Assembly (NCBI GenBank): GCA_900768505.1
Contig: CAAGED010000049.1
Coordinates: 1 to 62,453 of the forward strand
Source of the DNA: Lentisphaeria bacterium
GTDB lineage: Bacteria; Verrucomicrobiota; Lentisphaeria; Victivallales; Victivallaceae
Direction: 5' to 3'
DNA length: 62,453 nt
The notes beneath the pieces are model-generated. The model was not told where the DNA came from, made no database searches, and saw only the letters and a program-made list of their open reading frames with translations. A program made the translations under genes and the position numbers. Each line of letters opens with the position of its first letter. Positions within the stretch are counted from its first letter, which is position 1. Below, piece after piece: positions 34,905 through 44,239 of this stretch.

Positions 34905-36649
34905 TTCAAATCTCCCCGCCGACGCCCCAGCGCCTGATTATGCATCAACAATATCACCAATGCCAGCAAAATCGCCGCAAATACTAAACTCTTCCGGTAC
35001 TGCAGACTTTTCGACTGACGCAATTCCGCCGGACGGTACACCCTGATACTGCCGGATAAATCAGACTCGGCACGGCTGCAATTTTGAACGGCCAGCAGAT
35101 ACTCCTCTTCGCCATCAGTCAATTTGGTTATGCCGCCGGGCAAATCCGCCAAAAAAGCCCGCTGACTGGTGATATTAATCTCCCGTTTTCCGCCATTAGG
35201 CAATTTCAGCGTCAAAATCCGCCCCCCCGAGTCGGCTGCGTTGCCGGAACGGAATTCAATCACTTCGCCCAACCGCCAATTGGCATAATCCAATCCCGGC
35301 CGAATCCGGCGCAACGCCTCGGCAATATTGTAAAATAATATCGGCCAGGCGGCAGTGGAGGCAAAATTGCTCTGCGTCGGCTCCGCATTCAAATAAAAAT
35401 CATATTTGCCATTATGTTTTTTCTGCACCGAAAAAATCACCTCATCCCCCCGCCGCAATAAAATCCGTCCCGGCATTCGTGCCGACGGATCCACCGCCAA
35501 CTGCAGATCGTCAAGACCTACTCCTGCCATGATCTCGCTCTCCGGTGCTCCCTGCAGACGTTCCATGGTCAAATTTGCCGCCGCAGGTGTCGTCGGCAAC
35601 CAAATGAAATTGCTCTCTCCGGAGGTGTTTTGGGACGTGGTAAAGAAGAGTTCGACCGTCTCACCTCCCACCGCAGGAATATAATCCGGATTGTCATTTA
35701 ACACCCGCAACAAATCACGCCGCATTTCCCTGGTCAACTCCGCCGACAAGGCAAATTTCACCGGAGTTTTATTTTCCGGCAGCAGGGTTATAAAATTATC
35801 CGCCGCCAATGCGTCACCATCCGACATTAATTCCACCAGCAGAGGGGAGGTAATTTTTTTAATCTGATAAATTAATTTGCGCCGCTCACCGGCAGCCAGA
35901 TTGAGCGCACTGCTTCCGGAATAACCGCCGGATAAATTCACAGTCACCTCCCTGGCGGTATCAGAAAAATTCTCCACCTCCAGCAGCAGTTTTTCCTCAT
36001 TTAGTCTGGCATTGACCAAAGCCACATTGCCATTATTTTCCCCGACGGCGTAAAATCCCACATCAAGGCCAAAATCAGCCGCATCGCCGTGATCGCTGAA
36101 GACCATTATTTCACACTCATCGTTCAAATTGCGCACCTGAGTTACCGCTTCCATCAGATTACTCTCCCCCTCGTCGGCACGCCATTCTGCCGCAAAATCA
36201 AATTTTTCATTTCCGTCGTAAAGCAATTTCGTGCTCCGCCCTGCTGTGAAATAAAGCACCCGGCGCCGGGAATTTTGCCGCAGAATTTTTTCCAAGGCTT
36301 CAATTGCCGCCTCCCTGGCAGTGCAGCCGTTTTGCAGTTTCTGTCCCATGGAAAATGAATTATCCATAATCACCGCCAGGGGCGGCAACTCACTGCTCCG
36401 CAGCCAGTACGGCGCCGCCAATGCCAGAATCAGCGCCATTAGTATCAGTGATTCCAAATAAAAACTCAACGGCAATTTCGCCACTTTCAATTTGCGCCCG
36501 CTCTTCGGCGCCGCCAAAGGAGAATCCCACAAAAAAAGTGCGCTGGTCGTGTAAATGGCGGATTTACGCCACCACAAGTAAATTGCCGTCAACACCAGCA
36601 GCGACAATGTCCACAAAAACTGCCACGGGTCTGCAAAACCAAACATCAT
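34901..36649 (-). CDS. BatA-like membrane protein with VWA domain
   Basis: 582 aa. The N-terminus (FADPWQFLWTLSLLVLTAIYLWW, then ALFLWDSPLAAP) is the BatA/aerotolerance-regulator N-terminal domain. A second helix (SLILMALILALAAPYWL) leads into a VWA domain with MIDAS VIMDNSFSMG (about 90). A long beta-rich periplasmic region and a C-terminal helix (SLVFAAILLALVILLMH) follow. It partners the MoxR, DUF58 and double-VWA proteins of the same operon. Both junctions overlap by four bases. Confidence 0.88.
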   Translation of the reverse strand: MMFGFADPWQFLWTLSLLVLTAIYLWWRKSAIYTTSALFLWDSPLAAPKSGRKLKVAKLPLSFYLESLILMALILALAAPYWLRSSELPPLAVIMDNSFSMGQKLQNGCTAREAAIEALEKILRQNSRRRVLYFTAGRSTKLLYDGNEKFDFAAEWRADEGESNLMEAVTQVRNLNDECEIMVFSDHGDAADFGLDVGFYAVGENNGNVALVNARLNEEKLLLEVENFSDTAREVTVNLSGGYSGSSALNLAAGERRKLIYQIKKITSPLLVELMSDGDALAADNFITLLPENKTPVKFALSAELTREMRRDLLRVLNDNPDYIPAVGGETVELFFTTSQNTSGESNFIWLPTTPAAANLTMERLQGAPESEIMAGVGLDDLQLAVDPSARMPGRILLRRGDEVIFSVQKKHNGKYDFYLNAEPTQSNFASTAAWPILFYNIAEALRRIRPGLDYANWRLGEVIEFRSGNAADSGGRILTLKLPNGGKREINITSQRAFLADLPGGITKLTDGEEEYLLAVQNCSRAESDLSGSIRVYRPAELRQSKSLQYRKSLVFAAILLALVILLMHNQALGRRRGDLK

Positions 36650-37506
36650 TTCAATACCCCACTGCGGAAAAGTTCATTTAAATTCCACGCCGGATAGAGT
36701 TCCGCCGCCGATATGGAAAGCAACTGAACGCCAAAATTAGCCGCCTCCCGATGCCACATCTGCCGATGACGCTCCAACCGTTCCCGGTAACGCTGCAGCA
36801 ACCTTTCGTCAATCATCAACTCACGCTCCTCGCCGCTTTCGGCGTCCTGCAGCATAATGTTGCCGCTCAGAAACGGATTTATCTCCTCCGGCAATAAAAT
36901 TTCCAGAATAATCGTCTGCATAGCGCCATCGGTGAAGCGGCGCAAAAAACGCCCCGGCTCCCCCTGCCACAAAAGATCGGTAACGGCAATTCGTATCCCC
37001 CGGGTCTGAAAATTTCCGGCAAAAAAATTTATCGAATCTGCCGGGCTGAACTGACTGTCAAAGGCTAAATCATGCCACTCCAAGGGGGAAAATGGGTTAT
37101 TTTCCAACTCCAGCTGCTCGTGGCAGTGCCAAACCTTAAGCGAAAATCCGCCGCTTCGCGCCGCTTCCGCCAAAATCGCCCCCAAACCCAGCGCCGCCGC
37201 GGCCTTGGTTAAATTCGGTGCCGCCATGGAGCTTGAGTGGTCGATTATCAAATCACATCTGGGATCCACTTCCTCACAAAACAATTTCACCATCAACTGC
37301 TCGCTGCGGGCATAAACACTCCAGTCCAGCCGGCGCAGGTCGTCGCCGGGGCGATACTCCCGGTATTCTGAAAATTCCAAAGCATTACCATGTCCGCGAC
37401 CCACCCGCCGCCCGTTCAATCCGGCATTACGCCGGGGAGAACTAAGTTCCAATCCGCCGCTGCGAGCCAGAGCGGATTTTACGGCACTGCGCATGAAATC
37501 ACTCAT
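36646..37506 (-). CDS. DUF58 protein
   Basis: 286 aa. The conserved DUF58 core HGNALEFSEYREYRPGDDLRRLDW (about 40-63) and ARSEQLMVKLFCEEVDPRCDLIIDHSSSM (about 66-95) is present, the second part being a VWA-type MIDAS. No membrane helix, so it is cytoplasmic. DUF58 proteins occur almost always beside MoxR AAA ATPases, as here. Overlaps neighbours by four bases on each side. Confidence 0.95.
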   Translation of the reverse strand: MSDFMRSAVKSALARSGGLELSSPRRNAGLNGRRVGRGHGNALEFSEYREYRPGDDLRRLDWSVYARSEQLMVKLFCEEVDPRCDLIIDHSSSMAAPNLTKAAAALGLGAILAEAARSGGFSLKVWHCHEQLELENNPFSPLEWHDLAFDSQFSPADSINFFAGNFQTRGIRIAVTDLLWQGEPGRFLRRFTDGAMQTIILEILLPEEINPFLSGNIMLQDAESGEERELMIDERLLQRYRERLERHRQMWHREAANFGVQLLSISAAELYPAWNLNELFRSGVLK

Positions 37507-40406
37507 TTCAACTCCTCGGTTCCGAATGGAGACAAATACATTTTATAATATTTCCACTGCATTACCTGAGCGACAATCGATGCAATCAATGCCACAATCA
37601 GCATGCAATCGTACATCATATTGTTTGCAACTGATAATTGCTCGGAAAAATTGATGAAAAAGGCGAAAAATATTACAAATAAAAAAATCACCTGCATAAT
37701 ATTGATCGCGGCCTCGTTGCGACGGAATTTTGCAATGGAATTGCCGATAATCGTGGAGAACGCCGCCGCAATTATTGTAGTGATGGCAAAAATGACAATT
37801 AAATTCAAGGCTCTTGAATTTGCATTGGGGTCAGATCTTGTAAGCATGACATACAATACAAAGAAAACCCAAGGCAACACAAAACCCATCGGCGAAACCG
37901 TGCAACCCAGAAGTATCTTGAATTTGTGACAGCCCCGTTCTTTCAACGCCATGCGCACTTGCGCCGGATTGGCCAGAACACCACCGGAAGAGGCCGCCAG
38001 AACAATTATTCCGACCATAACCAGATAAGTGCCGGGAAAACAATCAGTCTCCGGTGACGAATTGCAGAGTGCCAAAAGCAACAATCCGGCAATTCCACTG
38101 AATAAACCGAAAACCCGGCGTCCGAAATTATCCTTCCACGCCGCATCAATCCAGGAATCCAGACAATTTATCGCCGCATAAAAGGTGATAAAAAAGAGCA
38201 GAATTGTTATCGTCTCAACCGTCAGATTACGCGTAATACGATCAAGCAATCTGATCAATACGACAAAGCTGATTATCCCGACTGCAAAGAGGTCGGAGCG
38301 GATTTTTTTGCCGACTCCCATAATGAAGATAATAAATGCGCCAATCAGGTATCCATCCAACCAGCCACAGATTATATCCTGATATTTAAAATTGCAATTC
38401 GCGGTTATCAAAATTATCATCGGCAACAGCAATACCATTTGTCCTGCAAATAAAAGCGTGTAGTTAAAAAGAATTCCCCGGAAAAATTCTCCTGGCTTCA
38501 AGACCATAAAGTCCATAAAATGTCGAATCGAATCATCCAGCCCCCCCAGAAGAGTAACCCGCCGCTTGACAGCAAATGAGATTCCACTCACACTTACAAA
38601 TGCAGTCCAAATGATTGCCAGGGTAATAAAAACTCCGCCGCTCCGGTAACTGCTGCGATCCCAAATTAGTATCAGCCATAATTCCAGCACCAGTGCAATA
38701 ATAGTGGCATAAATCACCCCGCGGCCATGCAAAATCTGCCTCAGATTTTTGATACTCCAGCAGTTAAGAGACTCAAAATCAATCGTACCACGGCCCGAAA
38801 CTGCCGCAAAAAAACCATTTTGTTCCGCCCCGGATTTTCCTGCTGCCACCGCCCCGGCCGTCTGAATTTCAGACAATTTCCCTGCAAAATCCGTTGCAAG
38901 CGCAACTTCAATTCTTTTATTCTCAAAATCCGTTGTCAAATTCAACATTTCATCCGCCGCTGCCTGCTTATTGGTTAATTCATCACTCGGCGGCTCAACC
39001 GCAACCACCGGCGACTTCACCGAAAGATGGGAATCCCGGCGGAATTTTGCATAATGACAACCCAATTCAACCAGGCAGGATACCATAAAAGCCAATCCAA
39101 GCAATCTGGTGAAATTAAGCGAAAGCAGATCATCTTGGAAAAACTCCTCATACGGCGTTTGATTGTAGGCAATGCCGGTAATAATCGGCAATACTGCTAA
39201 AATAATCATAACGGAAAACAATAAAACTCCCGGCTTAACCGTCGGCCAGAGCTTACGCAAAATCATTACCAGACCAAAAACCGTAAAATAACTCAAAATG
39301 AAGTTAGCTGACACAAGAAATAATATTTCAGTGATATCTGGATCATCATAAACTACCACCGCCAACGCACCTTCCGCCACCGTCAGCAAGATGCCGCAAC
39401 ACGCCAACCCCAATGCTCCGTACCCCCCGCTGGAAGTGATAAATGACCACTTGTTGCCCCAAAAACCTTTTCCCGCCTCAGCCAGCACCCGGCTGCCGCT
39501 CTCCAGCCGCTCACAACAACCGATGAAAAACAAGATTGATAAATTGCCCATATTCATCCCGAAAGAGATTCCAGTGGCAACTTCTAACACCTCCGGCACC
39601 GTAAACTTACTGATTATCCACCCCAGCAGCGGTATGATAATATTAGTGCATAGCATCACCGACAACCAGGCAATTCGAAATGTCCGCATCCGGTTTTCCG
39701 ACACACTGCAAATTGAGGCCATACAAAGGCAAAACAAATATATTCCACCGACAAGGGAACACAATACATATATCGGCAATATTAAATAAAACACGCTTGA
39801 CCCGATAAATATTCCGGAACTGCTGAGGCTCAGAAAACCGAATACACCTAACAAAATCTGCATTCCAAAAATAAAAATCAATACATAAATCGCATATAAT
39901 TTCTTATTGCCGAAACTTCCCAGCAACAACCCCATTAATGACATCAGCAATATCAATGGCAGCATAATACCGGCCAGCAGCAACCCCTGGAGCAAATCCA
40001 CTCCCCGAAAAAAGTAGGCCACCACCATAAAGGGCAGACACAATGCGTACAAAAATATCACCATCACCAATGAGGCGACAAATTTTCCCCATATAAATGT
40101 AAAAGGCCTCAAATTGGTAATTTTGGAATAATCCAAATCCGGGCAGCTCCGCTCCGTTCCAAAACGGGTCATCCCGCCCCAGCCGCAGAGCAGCATGCCG
40201 CAAAAAGCCAAAATACACATCGCCGTAATCATCATCCCCAAACCGGTGTTCTCTTCGCCGGAAAAACTGAATCCAATCGCCGCCAGCAATTGGGCAATCA
40301 ACAGCAGACCCATTTCACAAAGAAGAATCCTGTTGTGAAAATATTGCCGCATCTCCTTGATTAAAATCGGATTAAGCTCCGAAAATAACGACACAAAGTG
40401 TTTCAT
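37503..40406 (-). CDS. Giant ABC-2 type permease, two membrane halves
   Basis: 967 aa with about 20 or more hydrophobic helices in two halves, split near residue 460-560 by a polar linker with two coiled segments. Each half starts with an ABC-2-type opening (NPILIKEMRQYFHNRILL near residue 12; SIKNLRQILHGRGVIYATI near 550), so one polypeptide could supply both membrane domains. The upstream gene encodes the matching ATPase; the two overlap by one base (TAATG). It probably exports a lipid, glycan or protein or acts mechanically like the gliding-type GldF; substrate unknown. Confidence 0.85.
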   Translation of the reverse strand: MKHFVSLFSELNPILIKEMRQYFHNRILLCEMGLLLIAQLLAAIGFSFSGEENTGLGMMITAMCILAFCGMLLCGWGGMTRFGTERSCPDLDYSKITNLRPFTFIWGKFVASLVMVIFLYALCLPFMVVAYFFRGVDLLQGLLLAGIMLPLILLMSLMGLLLGSFGNKKLYAIYVLIFIFGMQILLGVFGFLSLSSSGIFIGSSVFYLILPIYVLCSLVGGIYLFCLCMASICSVSENRMRTFRIAWLSVMLCTNIIIPLLGWIISKFTVPEVLEVATGISFGMNMGNLSILFFIGCCERLESGSRVLAEAGKGFWGNKWSFITSSGGYGALGLACCGILLTVAEGALAVVVYDDPDITEILFLVSANFILSYFTVFGLVMILRKLWPTVKPGVLLFSVMIILAVLPIITGIAYNQTPYEEFFQDDLLSLNFTRLLGLAFMVSCLVELGCHYAKFRRDSHLSVKSPVVAVEPPSDELTNKQAAADEMLNLTTDFENKRIEVALATDFAGKLSEIQTAGAVAAGKSGAEQNGFFAAVSGRGTIDFESLNCWSIKNLRQILHGRGVIYATIIALVLELWLILIWDRSSYRSGGVFITLAIIWTAFVSVSGISFAVKRRVTLLGGLDDSIRHFMDFMVLKPGEFFRGILFNYTLLFAGQMVLLLPMIILITANCNFKYQDIICGWLDGYLIGAFIIFIMGVGKKIRSDLFAVGIISFVVLIRLLDRITRNLTVETITILLFFITFYAAINCLDSWIDAAWKDNFGRRVFGLFSGIAGLLLLALCNSSPETDCFPGTYLVMVGIIVLAASSGGVLANPAQVRMALKERGCHKFKILLGCTVSPMGFVLPWVFFVLYVMLTRSDPNANSRALNLIVIFAITTIIAAAFSTIIGNSIAKFRRNEAAINIMQVIFLFVIFFAFFINFSEQLSVANNMMYDCMLIVALIASIVAQVMQWKYYKMYLSPFGTEELK

Positions 40407-41353
40407 TATTGAACCTCACCACTGGTAATGCGCATAAACAACTCCTCCAATCCCATGCCCCGGCGGGTAAATTCCACCACCTTGATATTGGCATTATTCA
40501 ACTGCCGGAGAAGCTCCGCCACCGCGGCGGCGTCGCCGGTAAATTCGGCATGTACTTCGTTTTCGTCAATAACTGAAATTTTACCTATCAGCGGATTTTC
40601 CATTAACTTCAACTTAACCGCCTCGCTCTGCTGCAAGCTCTTAATCTGCAAAACCTCTTCGCTTTTAGGACGCTTTTTTTCTCCCTCGGCCAGCATATTG
40701 TTGATTTTTCCGGCAGAGAGTATTTTCCCTTTCTCAATAATTACCGCGGCATCGCAAATATCCTGTAATTCCGAAAGAATGTGACTGCTCAGCAAAATCG
40801 CTTTCCCCTGCCCGGAAAGAATTTTCAGCAAACTGCGCAACTCCAGCCGCGCCCGGGGATCCAACCCCGCCGCCGGTTCATCCATAATCAGGACTTTCGG
40901 GTTATGAATCAGGGTGCGTCCCAGACTGACCCGCTGCTTCATCCCCTTGGAGAGTGATGCCAAATATTTATACCGCATCTCCCCCAAACTGGTGAATTCT
41001 TCAATATCCGACAATGTTCTGCGCCGTTCATCGCCTTTCAAGCCAAAACTCCGGGCAAAAAAATCCAAATATTCCCAGACCATCACATCCTTGTAATCCG
41101 GCAGCGAATCCGGCATATAACCGATTATTCGGCGTACTTCATCCGGCTTAAGCACCACGGAAGTACCGTCGTAAAACACGTCTCCGGAATCCGGCAAATC
41201 CAAGGTCGACATTATCTTGATGGCAGTAGTTTTCCCTGCGCCGTTCGGACCGATAAAACCCACAATACTGCCGCTGGAGAAATCAAACGACACATCGTTT
41301 ACCGCCAGACATTTACCAAATTTTCTAAAAAGATTTTTTACTTCAATCCGCAT
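40406..41353 (-). CDS. ABC transporter ATPase (ABC-2 export type, GldA/CcmA-like)
   Basis: 315 aa. Walker A GPNGAGKTTAIK (about 34), signature LSKGMKQRVSL (about 138) and Walker B VLIMDEPAAGLDPRARLEL (about 158) are intact; SSHILSEL holds the switch His. A C-terminal extension (about 220-315) is seen in GldA-type ATPases. It pairs with the giant permease. Its start overlaps the permease-side genes tightly and its own upstream neighbour ends 11 bases inside it (ATGCGGATTGA). Confidence 0.93.
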   Translation of the reverse strand: MRIEVKNLFRKFGKCLAVNDVSFDFSSGSIVGFIGPNGAGKTTAIKIMSTLDLPDSGDVFYDGTSVVLKPDEVRRIIGYMPDSLPDYKDVMVWEYLDFFARSFGLKGDERRRTLSDIEEFTSLGEMRYKYLASLSKGMKQRVSLGRTLIHNPKVLIMDEPAAGLDPRARLELRSLLKILSGQGKAILLSSHILSELQDICDAAVIIEKGKILSAGKINNMLAEGEKKRPKSEEVLQIKSLQQSEAVKLKLMENPLIGKISVIDENEVHAEFTGDAAAVAELLRQLNNANIKVVEFTRRGMGLEELFMRITSGEVQ

Positions 41354-43193
41354 TTTTTATATCCTCAAATTTTCCGATTACATGCTGCGTTGTTGTAAAT
41401 TTTTCCGGAATTATTCCAGTTGAATAAAAAATAATATCATCCAGAGTGGCAACATAATACCCTTGCGGAATATTCCACGGTTTTATTTCCTCTCCGTTAC
41501 TCAGGCGCAATGCCATAATCCGGGGAGAAAATAATTCATTAGTGTCGTCAGGATCAAAATTTTTACCGGGAATTTTCACCCGTTCTCCGGGCGCAATACA
41601 CTTTTGATAGTTTACAATTCCATTCCTCCCGGCAATCACCAACGATTTAATCTCTTTGCCGAACCCATTTACCACCTCAAAATCCAACTTGCCATCCGCA
41701 GATTTATTCTCCGTAATTTTCAGTTGCTCTTTGCGGGATTCCGCCCGTTTGCTCTCAATAACCAGCGGAATACGAGGCTGCAACAGCGACTTTTCAAAAA
41801 ACTGACCATTGCCCAAATGCAGCTCGCCATTAAACTTTCTTATCCGGCAAAATCTCAATATCTCCCCCTCTCTCCAAGTCGGTGCAACATTGAGCCAGCC
41901 GGGGGAATACAATACCGTTTCACTGCTGGTGTAAGCCTGATTAGTCAATTGATCCAGCAGCGTCACCCCATTACTGACGCCGCGGGTATACCAGCCCTCG
42001 TTAATGGAAATGAGTAAAATTACCGCTCCGCAGCAGATAAAACTGACAATCGGCGTGGAGACCAGCACCATCAACTCCTGATGACGTTTTCTGAAATAAA
42101 AATAATTAACCGGCCCGATCAGCAGCACAAAAACAATCAGCAACCCCACCACCAACGCTGCCGGAATTTTCGGCAAAGCCAACACATCGCTGCGCAGTTC
42201 TTCCTCGGAGGCATTCTCAAATTGATGTATGGTTCCATCAATGGGGAAACGCTCCCGAGCCAAACATTCAAAAAGTTTAACGCCACTTTTCTCCAGCATT
42301 CCGTCGGCTTTTTTTTTGAACTCATCAATATTATTCAAATTGATTGTTTGAGTGTTGCTGCTTAAATATCCATTACCTCTTACTTGCGCCTCAAGCATCT
42401 TCTCAAAAGCACGTTGCATACCAGGTTTGAATATTCTCGCCGTGTACATTTTGCCAATTCCGATGGACTCGGCGTAAAATCCCTCCGTCGCTCCGGGAAC
42501 ATTCTCCGGCCACATTTTTCCGGGCTTGACATCAACAATCAGCGTACCGCCCAGCCCGACCCAGTCACGCAAAATTTTCACGGTCTCCGGCGGCGGCAAA
42601 AATTCGCTGTTAAGCCAGATATATCTGCAGTCCATGTAAATACGCAAATCTGCCGGCCACTGCTCGGCGGCCAATTCGGCTTTTACAAAAACATTTTTGT
42701 AATTATTTTCACCCGACAAAAATTTAATCGCATCCTCCGACAACTCAATCGCCCCTAAGGTAACTTCCTCAGCCGGAACGGACGATTTGGAAAAAATGCC
42801 GCTGTCAAACGTTTTTTTACTGCGATAACTCTTGCCGTCAACTGTCACATAAAGCTCGGATTGAGTCCCGCCGCTGATTCCATATCCATACTCCAGAATC
42901 AATCCCGGCAATGCTAAATCACTGGTAATCGCACTCCGGGCCGGAATTAAAAAACTTCTGGAAACAACCCCGCCTTCGGCCTCGCCACGCAACACCACTT
43001 CCGCCGGTTTATACCCGTTGTTGGTTATTCTGAAACTGGAGACCTTGCCTGCGCCAAGAACCGGGGTGCTTACCAACGGCGGCAGCAACTCCACTGAAAC
43101 GACACCAAATTCTTCCGCCGGAATTCCGGAAATCAAGCAAAAAAACAGTAGCAGAGAAGCCAGAAAATTTGTATTTTTTTTGTAAAAAATCAT
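41343..43193 (-). CDS. Signal-peptide membrane protein of the MoxR/ABC operon
   Basis: 616 aa. A signal peptide (FLASLLLFFCLISGIPA) leads to a beta-rich extracytoplasmic region, with a GATase/DUF4350-like segment (LPPPETVKILRDWVGLGGTLIVDV, about 195-220), two membrane helices (ALVVGLLIVFVLLIGPVNYFYF at about 350 and VSFICCGAVILLISI at about 385) and a C-terminal beta domain. The position beside an ABC-2 exporter recalls GldG-like subunits, an inference. No family confidently recognised. Confidence 0.75.
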   Translation of the reverse strand: MIFYKKNTNFLASLLLFFCLISGIPAEEFGVVSVELLPPLVSTPVLGAGKVSSFRITNNGYKPAEVVLRGEAEGGVVSRSFLIPARSAITSDLALPGLILEYGYGISGGTQSELYVTVDGKSYRSKKTFDSGIFSKSSVPAEEVTLGAIELSEDAIKFLSGENNYKNVFVKAELAAEQWPADLRIYMDCRYIWLNSEFLPPPETVKILRDWVGLGGTLIVDVKPGKMWPENVPGATEGFYAESIGIGKMYTARIFKPGMQRAFEKMLEAQVRGNGYLSSNTQTINLNNIDEFKKKADGMLEKSGVKLFECLARERFPIDGTIHQFENASEEELRSDVLALPKIPAALVVGLLIVFVLLIGPVNYFYFRKRHQELMVLVSTPIVSFICCGAVILLISINEGWYTRGVSNGVTLLDQLTNQAYTSSETVLYSPGWLNVAPTWREGEILRFCRIRKFNGELHLGNGQFFEKSLLQPRIPLVIESKRAESRKEQLKITENKSADGKLDFEVVNGFGKEIKSLVIAGRNGIVNYQKCIAPGERVKIPGKNFDPDDTNELFSPRIMALRLSNGEEIKPWNIPQGYYVATLDDIIFYSTGIIPEKFTTTQHVIGKFEDIKNAD

Positions 43194-44239
43194 TTCTCCG
43201 CCGCCTTCTCTTCCACCTTCAACTCACCCGGCCAACTGATATTTGCCGGGTCAATCCGTTTTAAAATTATATCCACCAATGTCATGGAATCAATTTTGTC
43301 CAGCTTGGCCTGATAATTCAGGAGCATTCGATGGTTCAGTACGGCGTGAACCACGCTCTGCACATCTTCAAATCCCACCGTCGGCCGTCCCGCCAGCAAC
43401 GCCGCCGCCCGGGCTGATTCCGCCATGGCAATCGCCGCCCGGGGCGAGGCTCCGTAAACCACATAACGCTTCACCTCGTCAATGGCCTCCGGCAAACCCG
43501 GGTGGCTGGCGGCGACCAGCCTGGCAATGTAATTGGCAACTGGAACGCTCAAATGCACCTTGTCCATCGCCTGAAAAAGTTCGTCCAATTCATTGCGATT
43601 TACCGTCCGCTCAATTACCGGCGGCTCGCCCCGGCGGCGATTGGCGATAATTTGCGTCAAAACATCGGCGTCTACGTTACACACCTCAATTTTAAACATA
43701 AAACGATCCAGCTGCGCCTCCGGAATGGGGTAAGTACCCTCCAATTCCACCGGATTCTGAGACGCCAGCACGAAAAACGGTTCCGGCAACGGCCGGGTTT
43801 CTCCCAGCAGAGTTACGGCATGTTCCTGCATCGCCTCCAGCATGGCGCTCTGAGTTTTCGGTGAAGCGCGGTTGATTTCGTCAGCCAGCAGAATATTGGT
43901 AAAAATCGCCCCGGGCTGGAACTCCATTTTTCGCGTTCCATCGGCTTGGGTCTGCAAAATATTACATCCTAAAATATCGCTGGGAAGCAGATCCGGCGTA
44001 AACTGAATCCGCTTGAAATCCAGCTGCAACAATTCGCCCAATGCCTTGACCAGTGCCGTTTTACCAACTCCCGGCAACCCTTCCAGCAAAATATGCCCCC
44101 GGCTTAATATGCCGATCAGCAGCAGCCGATGCACTTCGTGATGTCCGAGTAGAATCCGATCCAACTCATCCAAAATTAAATTGGCCCGACTTTGGATTAC
44201 ACCCATCATCTCCGGCGAAATCAATTGCGTATCACTCAT
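43190..44239 (-). CDS. MoxR-family AAA+ ATPase
   Basis: 349 aa. Walker A GLPGVGKTALV (about 58), Walker B ILLADEINRASPKTQSAMLEAMQE (about 115), the sensor segment FFVLASQNPVELEGTYPIPEAQLDRF (about 150) and arginine finger region are canonical for MoxR. MoxR proteins act as chaperones that assemble or activate VWA-domain partners; here three downstream genes encode VWA or DUF58 proteins. Overlaps both neighbours by four bases. Confidence 0.97.
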   Translation of the reverse strand: MSDTQLISPEMMGVIQSRANLILDELDRILLGHHEVHRLLLIGILSRGHILLEGLPGVGKTALVKALGELLQLDFKRIQFTPDLLPSDILGCNILQTQADGTRKMEFQPGAIFTNILLADEINRASPKTQSAMLEAMQEHAVTLLGETRPLPEPFFVLASQNPVELEGTYPIPEAQLDRFMFKIEVCNVDADVLTQIIANRRRGEPPVIERTVNRNELDELFQAMDKVHLSVPVANYIARLVAASHPGLPEAIDEVKRYVVYGASPRAAIAMAESARAAALLAGRPTVGFEDVQSVVHAVLNHRMLLNYQAKLDKIDSMTLVDIILKRIDPANISWPGELKVEEKAAEK